Source: Burkholderiaceae bacterium | GTDB lineage: Bacteria; Pseudomonadota; Gammaproteobacteria; Burkholderiales; Burkholderiaceae_C | Assembly (NCBI GenBank): GCA_024235915.1 | Contig: JACKLO010000012.1 | Coordinates: forward strand, 62,001-126,000 | DNA: 64,000 nucleotides | Direction of reading: 5' to 3' | Part shown: in pieces, positions 23,981 to 30,357 of the stretch | Position numbering within the stretch: the first letter of the stretch is position 1 | Layout of the letters: each line of letters begins with the position of its first letter | Made by a program: the position numbers and the translations under genes | The notes under the pieces: model-generated | Seen by the model: only the letters and a program-made list of their open reading frames with translations | Database searches by the model: none | What the model was told of the DNA's origin: nothing

Positions 23981-24336
23981 TGCACATCCCCTGCCTTGAG
24001 CTTGGACTCGAAGGTGGCGATGCGCTCGCGGAAGGCCGGCGACAGCAGCCAGGTGTCGGCCTCGCCGATCACGCCAGCGCCGCCGAAGGCCTGCTCGGCA
24101 CGCTCGGCGATGTAGCCCAGGTGGCAGGCTTTGCTGTAGGCACCGTCCAGAAGGGCGGACAGATCGCTGTCGCCGTTGCTGGACATGATCGCGCGGATCA
24201 TCAGCCGCTGGAGGGTGTCCAGACCGGTGGCGAGTTCAGCGAACACCAGCTGTGCGGCGTCGCTCATGTTGGCCTGTTGCCCGTTGCTGCAACTCGGGGC
24301 GCCCGGCTTACCGGCGGACTTGTCGATCGTCGTCAT
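23977..24336 (-). CDS. Unknown protein, first gene of the element
   Basis: 119 residues from the ATG at 24336, with GAAAGG about ten bases upstream; a GTG at 24354 would add six residues. The start is polar (TTIDKSAGKPGAPSCSNGQQ); the rest is helical (AQLVFAELATGLDTLQRLMI, LLDGAYSKACHLGYIAERAE, SPAFRERIATFESKLKAG). No family recognised. It is the gene nearest attR and probably opens the element's long minus-strand transcript. Confidence 0.55.
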   Translation of the reverse strand: MTTIDKSAGKPGAPSCSNGQQANMSDAAQLVFAELATGLDTLQRLMIRAIMSSNGDSDLSALLDGAYSKACHLGYIAERAEQAFGGAGVIGEADTWLLSPAFRERIATFESKLKAGDVQ

Positions 24337-24426
24337 CTGAGACCTTTCCTTCACGTGTCCGCCTTTTTCACCGGCGGACTAAGGTGAGGTGGTCTGCAAA
24401 CGCCCGTCAACACTGGAGCTTTTGCC

Positions 24427-24456
24427 GTGCCGACAAGCCCTTAGGCTTGCCGGCAC
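24427..24456. repeat. Imperfect inverted repeat abutting attR
   Basis: Two 13-base arms, GTGCCGACAAGCC and GGCTTGCCGGCAC, around CTTA, with one mismatch. It ends at the base next to the 54-bp repeat. It may be an integrase arm-type site, or a hairpin behind the tRNA; no T-run follows on the minus strand. Confidence 0.5.
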
Positions 24457-24510
24457 TCAGTTCTTTGGCTCCCCGACCTGGGCTCGAACCAGGGACCTAC
24501 GGATTAACAG
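24457..24510 (-). repeat. attR: 54-bp repeat inside the intact tRNA-Asn
   Basis: Identical to 15292-15345. It supplies the 3' part of the working tRNA gene, from the anticodon loop to nine bases past CCA, so integration kept the tRNA whole. Confidence 0.92.
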
Positions 24511-24541
24511 TCCGGCGCTCTACCGACTGAGCTATCGGGGA
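24466..24541 (-). tRNA. tRNA-Asn (GTT)
   Basis: 76 bases with encoded CCA. The acceptor stem TCCCCGA/TCGGGGA is perfect, the D arm is normal, the anticodon loop reads CTGTTAA and the T arm CCTGG-TTCGAGC-CCAGG is standard. The top pair of the anticodon stem is C-U (positions 27 and 43) instead of a normal pair. The gene is the attachment target of the element. Its old terminator now lies at 15252-15287. Confidence 0.95.
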
Positions 24542-24584
24542 ACTGAGCCCAAGAGTATAGCCTGAAAATCAGGGCTACGTCACT

Positions 24585-26717
24585 TCAGAGCGTGACGTTC
24601 AGCGCAGCGCGCCAATTGCGGGGCGCCAGCGGGTACAGGTAGGCGTGGCCGTACTGGTACGGCGTTTCCTTCCAGGCGCGGGCATCGGCCACGTTGTCCA
24701 CGCCCAGGCGCCAGGTCCAGCGCCGGCCGTCGACGACGTGGGCATAACGCAGGCCCAGGTCCAGACGCGTCCAGCCGTCGGTGCCGATGCTGTTGTCCGG
24801 CAGCACCATGCGGTCGCCTTCGCGGCTCAGGAAGCCCAGCACGGCCAGGCCGGGCAGGGCGTCGACGTTCCACGCCGCCTGCAGCTTGACGCTGTGCGCC
24901 GGCACGTTGGTGGGCCGCAGGCCGTTGAGGGCGGGATTGCTGGCGCCTTCCAGGCGGGCGTGCAGCCACATCGCGCTGCCGCGCAGGTTCAGCGCGCCGG
25001 CCTGCCACTCCGCCTCGACCTCGAGACCGCGGTGGCGGGCGTCGCCGTCGGCGGACAGCGTGCAACGGTCCGCGTCGCTGCAGTTGTCGCCGGCCATGCC
25101 GGTGGATTGCAGGATCTCGTGCCACTGCGGCCGCTGGATGTCAAACCACGCCAGCTGCCAGCGCAGCGTGTCCAGGCGCTGCTTGAGGCCTAGCTCCGTC
25201 TGCCGGCTGATCAGCGCGGGCAGGGCCTGCCCGGCGTTGAGGTAGCGGCTTCGGTTGGGCGCCACTTCAGACTCCACGCCTTCACCCCAGCTGGCGTAGG
25301 CGGTGAGCGATGGCGTGGCCTGCCACGACACAGCGAGCCAGGGCGTGGTGAAGGATTGGTGATAGTCGGTGGCGCGGCTGCCATCGGTCCGCACGCTGGC
25401 CCGTTGCAGGCGGGTGTGGCGCAGGCCGGCCCAGAGCTGCCAGCGCCTGCCCAGTTCCACCCGGTCCTGCAGACGCCATTCGGTGCTGCGCTCGGTGAGG
25501 TTGGTGTTCTCGTCGGTCAATGCCGGGTCGGGCGGCAGCGCGGCCTGGCCGTCCAGCGTGCCGACGCCCACCCAGTTGTAGGCCTGGCGGCCCAGGCGCG
25601 CCGTGTAGCGTGTGGCCAGCAGGCCGGCGGTCCACTGGTGGGTGAAGCCGCCGATCGTGTGCCGACCCTGAATCGCCAGGTCGCCTGCGGTGCTGGTGCG
25701 CCGCTCGCCTTCGCTGCGGAAGTCGTAGAGGTCGAAGCTGCCGTCGCTGCAGTAGCGCGTGTAGTCGTCCTCGTTGCTGCAGCCGAAGGGGAAGGCGATG
25801 CGGTCATCGGTGCGCAGCCGCTGCTGCATGGCCTGCGCCGTGAACTGCAGATCTGGCGCCAGGTCGCGCGAGTAGCGCAGTGAACCGGTGCGTCCCTCGA
25901 ACACCACCGGCAGTGACCAGGCCTGGTTGTTGAGGTTCAGGCGCGGGTCGATGTCGCTGGCATCCGGCAGCTGGTTGCCCAGCAGGCTGAAACCTGGCGT
26001 GCTGGGCTGGCTTTGGCGATTCAGCTCAACCTCGGCCTCCAAGGTCTCGGCCGCGCCCAACTGCCAGGTGGCGGCACCGGCCAGCAGGTGGGCGTGGCCC
26101 TGGCTGTCGCGGGTGGTCGGGTCCAGCCGAGTGGCGCTGGCATTGAACCGCCAGGCCAGGGCCGATTGCCGACGGCTGATGTCGGCGCTCAACGCCACCG
26201 TGCCCGGCTCGGTCCACTCGATGGCAGCAGCCGTCAGCGGCTGCGCCGTGGGGCGCTTGACCACCAGGTTCACCAGGCCGCCAGGCGCGCTGGTGCCGGC
26301 CTGGATGCCGCTGGTGCCCTTGAACAGTTCCAGCGCTGCCTTGTTGCCCGTGGGCAGGGCCGTCTGGGCGTTGATGGGCAGGCCGTCGCGACGATAGTTG
26401 AATCGGTTGTCCAGCGTGAAGCCGCGCACCGCCAACTGGCCCCAGTAACCCGGCGCGTTGTAGGCGTCGGTGAGGCCGGCGTCGAGCCGCGTGATGTCGC
26501 CCAGACCGCTGATGCCGGCGTCCTGCAACGCATCGGCTTCCAGCACGGTGGCGGAGAACGGTGCCTGCGACAAGGGCACGTCGCCGAACCCGGCGACGCC
26601 GGCAGAGCCGCTGCTGCGGCTGCCGGTGATGGTGACGGTCTGGACGGACTGCGCGAACGTGGTCGCGCAGCACAGGGCCGCCGCGGCGGCCAGAAGAGTG
26701 GGTCGTGAATTGCTCAT
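24585..26717 (-). CDS. TonB-dependent outer-membrane receptor under TPP riboswitch control
   Basis: 710 residues. A signal peptide (about 1-23, ending TTFAQ) is followed by QTVTITGSR, a plug domain (ITRLDAGLTDAYNAPGYWGQ, LAVRGFTLDNRFNYRRDGLP, then TSAPGGLVNLVVKRP), and a 22-strand-type barrel with many W/Y-rich strands ending in ALNVTL. By similarity it would be called a siderophore receptor. A TPP riboswitch just upstream argues that the cargo is thiamine or a precursor instead. The ATG at 26717 was chosen for the signal peptide. It should work with TonB-ExbBD, none of which is in the window. Confidence 0.88.
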   Translation of the reverse strand: MSNSRPTLLAAAAALCCATTFAQSVQTVTITGSRSSGSAGVAGFGDVPLSQAPFSATVLEADALQDAGISGLGDITRLDAGLTDAYNAPGYWGQLAVRGFTLDNRFNYRRDGLPINAQTALPTGNKAALELFKGTSGIQAGTSAPGGLVNLVVKRPTAQPLTAAAIEWTEPGTVALSADISRRQSALAWRFNASATRLDPTTRDSQGHAHLLAGAATWQLGAAETLEAEVELNRQSQPSTPGFSLLGNQLPDASDIDPRLNLNNQAWSLPVVFEGRTGSLRYSRDLAPDLQFTAQAMQQRLRTDDRIAFPFGCSNEDDYTRYCSDGSFDLYDFRSEGERRTSTAGDLAIQGRHTIGGFTHQWTAGLLATRYTARLGRQAYNWVGVGTLDGQAALPPDPALTDENTNLTERSTEWRLQDRVELGRRWQLWAGLRHTRLQRASVRTDGSRATDYHQSFTTPWLAVSWQATPSLTAYASWGEGVESEVAPNRSRYLNAGQALPALISRQTELGLKQRLDTLRWQLAWFDIQRPQWHEILQSTGMAGDNCSDADRCTLSADGDARHRGLEVEAEWQAGALNLRGSAMWLHARLEGASNPALNGLRPTNVPAHSVKLQAAWNVDALPGLAVLGFLSREGDRMVLPDNSIGTDGWTRLDLGLRYAHVVDGRRWTWRLGVDNVADARAWKETPYQYGHAYLYPLAPRNWRAALNVTL

Positions 26718-26796
26718 CGTGTTTCCCAGCGACGAGCAGGTGGGCAAACACGGGGCAGGGTGGGTTCCATGGCGGAGCCAGCCTGCGATTCGAGCC

Positions 26797-26884
26797 TGCT
26801 TCCCTGCGCGAGGATTACCTCAATCAGGTTCAAAGGGACTTTCTCAGCCGGCCTGCCGATGCAGGCCAACACCCCTAGCGAGTC
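26797..26884 (-). promoter_or_regulatory. TPP riboswitch (THI element)
   Basis: Read on the minus strand the conserved parts occur in order: AGGGGTG, a variable hairpin GGCCTGCATCGGCAGGCC, GGCTGAGA, CCCTTTGAACCTGAT, GGTAATCCTCGCGCAGGGA. These are the standard THI-box blocks for TPP binding. The end of the aptamer is about 80 bases before the start codon of the TonB receptor, enough for a terminator or RBS-hiding switch; which of the two is not clear. Confidence 0.93.
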
Positions 26885-26902
26885 GCGATGATAGCGCGCA
26901 CG

Positions 26903-26930
26903 AAAAAAAGGGCCCGCTGTGCGGGCCCTT
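26903..26930 (-). terminator. Rho-independent terminator of the ferredoxin reductase operon
   Basis: On the minus strand AAGGGCCCGC, loop ACA, GCGGGCCCTT, followed by a T-run. It stands 23 bases after the reductase stop and directly before the TPP riboswitch, so it separates the two transcription units. Confidence 0.88.
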
Positions 26931-26952
26931 CTGCAGACGACGCAGGACGAGA

Positions 26953-28065
26953 TCAGTCGAAGACTGGCGTCTCCACGCCTAGCACCTTGTGCAGCTTGGG
27001 GCTGGTGGTGGTGTACTGCAGCAGCACACGCTTCTCCGGGAAGATGTACGGGCTGGCGCCGAAGGCGGCCAGCGCCGCTTCGTGGAAGCCCGAGAGGATC
27101 AGCTTTTTCTTGCCCGGGTAGGTGTTGACGTCGCCCACGGCGAAGATGCCGGGGATGCTGGTCTCGAACTTCTCGGTGTCGACGACGATCTGCTTGCGCT
27201 CCAGCGCCAGGCCCCATTCGGCGATCGGGCCGAGCTTGGGGCTGAGGCCGAAGAAGACCATCAGCACGTCCAGCGGCACCACACGGGTCACGCCGTCGCC
27301 GCCGGTGACCTTGACGCTGCTGAGCTTGCCGTCCGTGGTGTCGAAGCCGGTGACCTGGCCGACCATGAACTGCATCTCGTAGGCGTCGCACAGTTCCTTC
27401 ATCTTCGCGACGCTGGCCGGCGCGGCCTTGAAGCCGTCGCGGCGGTGCAGCAGGATGACGCTCTCGGCCTTGTTCGGGCCTTCCTGGACGAAGTTCAGCG
27501 TCCAGTCCAGCGCCGAGTCGCCACCGCCGACGATGACGAGGTTCTTGCCCGCGAACTGCGCCGGGTTGCGCACGCGGTAGAACAGCTGCGTGTCATCGAA
27601 CTGCTCGATGCCGTCGACCTTCAGCGTGCGCGGCTGGAACGAGCCCACGCCGCCGGCGACGAAGATGGTCTTGGTGATGAAGCGCGTGCCCTTGCTCGTT
27701 TCGACGTCGAAGCGGCCATCGTCGCGCTTGTTCACCACCGTGACCTCCTGGCCCAGGTGGAAGGTGGCGCCGAAGGGCTCGATCTGCTTGAGCAGGTTGT
27801 CGGTGAGCTCCTTGCCGGTGCACACCGGCACCGCCGGGATGTCGTAGATCGGCTTGTCGGGGTACAGCTCGATGCACTGGCCACCGGGGTAGGCCAGGCT
27901 GTCGATGATGTGGGCCTTGATCTCCAGCAGGCCGAGCTCGAAGACCTGGAACAGGCCCACGGGGCCGGCGCCGACGATGACGGCGTCGGTCTCGATGGGG
28001 CCACCAGCTCGGGCGCCCGTGGCTTGGGCGGTGTCGGTGACGGCGGGGGGAGCAGTGGGTTCCAT
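26953..28065 (-). CDS. Ferredoxin/flavodoxin-NADP+ reductase, thioredoxin reductase-like type
   Basis: 370 residues. FAD-binding AVIVGAGPVGLFQVFELGLL near residue 30, then YPGGQCIELYPDKPIYDIPA, a NADPH-binding VIVGGGDSALDWTL, and the C-terminal GIFAVGDVNTYPG, all as in YumC-type ferredoxin-NADP reductases, which lack the CxxC of thioredoxin reductase. It starts five bases after the fdxA stop, so FdxA is its likely partner. The ATG at 28065 leaves a 25-residue polar start before the Rossmann fold. An alternative role as a flavodoxin reductase cannot be excluded. Confidence 0.88.
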   Translation of the reverse strand: MEPTAPPAVTDTAQATGARAGGPIETDAVIVGAGPVGLFQVFELGLLEIKAHIIDSLAYPGGQCIELYPDKPIYDIPAVPVCTGKELTDNLLKQIEPFGATFHLGQEVTVVNKRDDGRFDVETSKGTRFITKTIFVAGGVGSFQPRTLKVDGIEQFDDTQLFYRVRNPAQFAGKNLVIVGGGDSALDWTLNFVQEGPNKAESVILLHRRDGFKAAPASVAKMKELCDAYEMQFMVGQVTGFDTTDGKLSSVKVTGGDGVTRVVPLDVLMVFFGLSPKLGPIAEWGLALERKQIVVDTEKFETSIPGIFAVGDVNTYPGKKKLILSGFHEAALAAFGASPYIFPEKRVLLQYTTTSPKLHKVLGVETPVFD

Positions 28066-28070
28066 GGGGT

Positions 28071-28394
28071 TCAGCGGACCAGCTGGTCGAGCTTGTCCTT
28101 CTTGTCTTTCCACTCGTCGGCGTCCGGCAGCGGGCCCTTGCGCTTGGTGATGCTGGGCCACTTGCGGGACAGGTCGGCGTTGAGCTTGATGAAGGCCATC
28201 TGGTCGGCCGGCACGTCTTCTTCCGGCAGGATGGCGTTGACCGGGCACTCGGGGATGCACACGGCGCAGTCGATGCACTCGTCGGGGTCGATGACGAGGA
28301 AGTTCGGGCCTTCGCGGAAGCAGTCCACGGGACACACGTCGACGCAGTCGGTGTACTTGCAGCGGATGCAGGATTCGAGGACGACGTGGGTCAT
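28071..28394 (-). CDS. fdxA: 7Fe-8S ferredoxin
   Basis: 107 residues. Two clusters are clear: CIRCKYTDCVDVCPVDCF near the N-terminus ([3Fe-4S]/[4Fe-4S] arrangement) and CIDCAVCIPECP. A long C-terminal extension (MAFIKLNADLSRKWPSITKR) is typical of the FdxA group of proteobacteria. The ATG at 28394 starts MTHVVLESC, the normal beginning of this family. It is co-transcribed with the reductase five bases downstream. A cytoplasmic electron carrier. Confidence 0.95.
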   Translation of the reverse strand: MTHVVLESCIRCKYTDCVDVCPVDCFREGPNFLVIDPDECIDCAVCIPECPVNAILPEEDVPADQMAFIKLNADLSRKWPSITKRKGPLPDADEWKDKKDKLDQLVR

Positions 28395-28459
28395 GCGATG
28401 AACTCTGGAAGAACGTGGGTGCACCGGGCCCGAGCGGCCCGGCGGCGAAACACTCGATT

Positions 28460-29257
28460 TTATGCGGTGCGGGTTTGCACCGAATCTTGACCGCAATCAA
28501 CCTGGGGGCGGATAGGCGCCCCGGTATCACGGTCGGCGCGGTGCTTGCCCACCGGGCGAGCCCCCGCGCCCACGGTCACCACCGTCGGGCGGCCGGCGTG
28601 CAGCAGGCTGGCGGCGCCCAGCGTGGCCGGCGTGTGGTCGCTGGCTCGCTGGTCTGGCCAGCCGGCAAGTGACACCACGCTCACGGGTGTGTCAGCGGCC
28701 CAGCCGGCGGCCAGCAAACGGCGGCCCAGCGCGCCCAGCTGGCGGCCGGCCATGTAGAAGACCTCGGTGTCCGCCTGCTGCGCGGCGCGCAGTTCGCCCT
28801 CGCGCGTCATGGCCGTGGACAGGGCCACGCTGCGGCCTTGGCCGCGTCGCGTGAGCGGGCGTTGCGTGTCGGCCGCGGCGGCCAGGGCGGCCGTGATGCC
28901 GGGCACCACCTCGGCGGCGACGCCGTGGGTGGCCAAGGCCTGCAGCTCTTCCTCCAGGCGGCCGAAGACGCTGGGGTCGCCGCCCTTGAGCCGCACCACG
29001 ACCGCGTGCGTGCGCGCCATCGCCACCAGCAACGCGTCGATGGTGGCCTGGCCCGTGCTGTGGCGAAAGCCGCGCTTGCCCACGTCCACCCAGCGCGCCT
29101 GCGGCGCCAGGTCGCGCAGCGCCGGGTCGGTCAGGGCGTCGAACAGCACCACCTCGGCGCGCGCCAGCCAGCGGGCACCGCGCAGCGTGATCAGGTCGGC
29201 CGCGCCGGGGCCGGCACCGATGAAGACCACGGTGCCGGGTGTCGAACCGGTGGTCAT
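28460..29257 (-). CDS. cobA: Uroporphyrinogen-III C-methyltransferase
   Basis: 265 residues. GTVVFIGAGPGAADLITLRG at the N-terminus and VVRLKGGDPSVFGR in the middle are the SAM-binding signatures of SUMT enzymes, which methylate uroporphyrinogen III twice to make precorrin-2. Here the likely use is sirohaem for the sulfite reductase coded three genes upstream. Start at the ATG at 29257, which overlaps the cysH stop as ATGA. The oxidase/chelatase part found in CysG is absent, so precorrin-2 must be finished by another enzyme. The last 15 residues (DRDTGAPIRPQV) look unconserved. Confidence 0.92.
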   Translation of the reverse strand: MTTGSTPGTVVFIGAGPGAADLITLRGARWLARAEVVLFDALTDPALRDLAPQARWVDVGKRGFRHSTGQATIDALLVAMARTHAVVVRLKGGDPSVFGRLEEELQALATHGVAAEVVPGITAALAAAADTQRPLTRRGQGRSVALSTAMTREGELRAAQQADTEVFYMAGRQLGALGRRLLAAGWAADTPVSVVSLAGWPDQRASDHTPATLGAASLLHAGRPTVVTVGAGARPVGKHRADRDTGAPIRPQVDCGQDSVQTRTA

Positions 29258-29985
29258 GCCGACGCCACCTCGGGCCGCAGGTGCAGGCCGCATTCCTTGG
29301 CCGCACCCTGTTCCCACCACCAGCGGCCGGCGCGCGGGTCTTCCCCGGCCGACACGGCGCGCGTGCAGGGTGCGCAGCCGATGCTGGGGAACCACTGGTC
29401 GTGCAGGTCGTTGTAGGGCACGTCGTGGCGCTTCACGTATTCCCAGACGTCGGCCTCGGTCCAGTCGGCCAGCGGGTAGAACTTCTCGCGGCCGTCGTCC
29501 TCCAGCGCGTAGAAGGGCACATGACGGCGCTCCGCGGACTGCTCGCGGCGCAGGCCGGTGACCCAGGCGCTGCGGCCCTGCAGCAGGCGCTCCATGGGTT
29601 CGAGCTTGCGCATCGCGCAGCAGGCACGGCGCAGTTCCACGCTGTCGTACATCGCCCGCTCGCCATGGCGGCCGACGAAATGCACCACCGCCTCCTGCTG
29701 CGGGCGGAACACCTCCACCGCGATGCCGTAGTGCGCCTCGATGCGCGGGATCATCGCCAGCGTCTCGGCATGCAGGGCGCCGGTGTCCAGCGTGGCCACG
29801 GCCACGGGCAGCTTCAGGCGGGCCACCATGTCGGTCAGCACCATGCCTTCCACGCCCAGGCTGTTGGCCTGCACGATGCGGCCGGCATGGTCCTCGGCGG
29901 CTTCGCGCAGCAGGGCCTCGGCGTGCGCCACGCGCGCCTCGAACCCGCGCGTCTTGCGCGCCAGGCGTTGAACGATCGAGCTCAT
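29254..29985 (-). CDS. cysH: Adenylylsulfate (APS) reductase, assimilatory
   Basis: 243 residues. Four iron-sulfur cysteines are present as C122-C123 and C204-x-x-C207, and the catalytic cysteine is C232 in ECGLH. The CC/CxxC set marks the [4Fe-4S] enzymes that use APS, unlike the E. coli PAPS enzyme. VATLDTGALHAET is the nucleotide-binding region. It makes sulfite for CysI. It sits between DUF934 and cobA with ATGA overlaps on both sides. The cysD and cysN sulfate adenylyltransferase genes, often next to it in this order, are not in the window. Confidence 0.93.
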   Translation of the reverse strand: MSSIVQRLARKTRGFEARVAHAEALLREAAEDHAGRIVQANSLGVEGMVLTDMVARLKLPVAVATLDTGALHAETLAMIPRIEAHYGIAVEVFRPQQEAVVHFVGRHGERAMYDSVELRRACCAMRKLEPMERLLQGRSAWVTGLRREQSAERRHVPFYALEDDGREKFYPLADWTEADVWEYVKRHDVPYNDLHDQWFPSIGCAPCTRAVSAGEDPRAGRWWWEQGAAKECGLHLRPEVASA

Positions 29986-30341
29986 GCGTGCACGCTGCGG
30001 TGCGGATCCGCCTGATAGTGGCCGGGGAAGAAGCCCAGCGACCGGTCGGCGGCCGCCAGATCCTGTCCGGCCACCAGCTGCGCCGCGTCGAAACCGCAGC
30101 GGCGCAGCAGCGGCAGCATGTCCAGCATGACCTCGCCGGTGGCGATGATCTCTCCGGCGTACTTCAGCCGGCCGCGCAGCACCACGGCCTGCGAATAGGC
30201 GCGGCCGTCCACCCACTTCGGGAAGTGCAGGGCCACGGCGGGCGCCTGCCGCAGGGCGTCAGCCTGGGCTGCCACGTCGTCGGTGTTGGCCAGGGCCAGG
30301 GTGCTGGCCGGCAGGCTGTCGTCAGCGTTCAGGAATCGCAT
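29982..30341 (-). CDS. DUF934 family protein of the sulfate-assimilation operon
   Basis: 119 residues. Family features: LHFPKWVDGRAYSQAVVLRG, RLKYAGEIIATGEVMLDMLP, LLRRCGFDAAQLVAGQDLAA and a final FFPGHYQAD. DUF934 genes nearly always stand between cysI and cysH in betaproteobacteria; the role is unknown, perhaps a helper for sulfite reductase assembly or electron delivery. Starts 16 bases after cysI and overlaps cysH by ATGA. Confidence 0.88.
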   Translation of the reverse strand: MRFLNADDSLPASTLALANTDDVAAQADALRQAPAVALHFPKWVDGRAYSQAVVLRGRLKYAGEIIATGEVMLDMLPLLRRCGFDAAQLVAGQDLAAADRSLGFFPGHYQADPHRSVHA

Positions 30342-30357
30342 GTCGGTGTCCGGTCGA

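Larger units (their letters stand above)
15292..24510. mobile_element. Integrated phage satellite-like element in tRNA-Asn
   Basis: A 9,219-bp element bounded by perfect 54-bp direct repeats made from the 3' part of tRNA-Asn (9,165 bp if excised as a circle). All recognisable genes are on the minus strand. From the tRNA end: two unknown small genes, tyrosine integrase, a helix-turn-helix protein, a small possible regulator, DnaB-N/RepA-type helicase with an iteron-like array, Nu1-like TerS, an unknown gene, a prohead protease-capsid fusion, then five small genes where head-completion genes would be. There is no TerL, portal, tail, holin or lysin. This fits a satellite that uses a helper phage, or less likely a decayed prophage; most reading frames are intact and tightly packed, which argues against decay. 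Confidence 0.85.

Noticed and set aside
15292..24510. A complete functional prophage
   Set aside because: No large terminase, portal, tail, holin, lysin or recognisable lysogeny repressor, and only 9.2 kb.
24585..26717. A plain iron-siderophore receptor
   Set aside because: The leader has a TPP aptamer and no Fur-like box was noticed, so iron as the main signal is doubtful.
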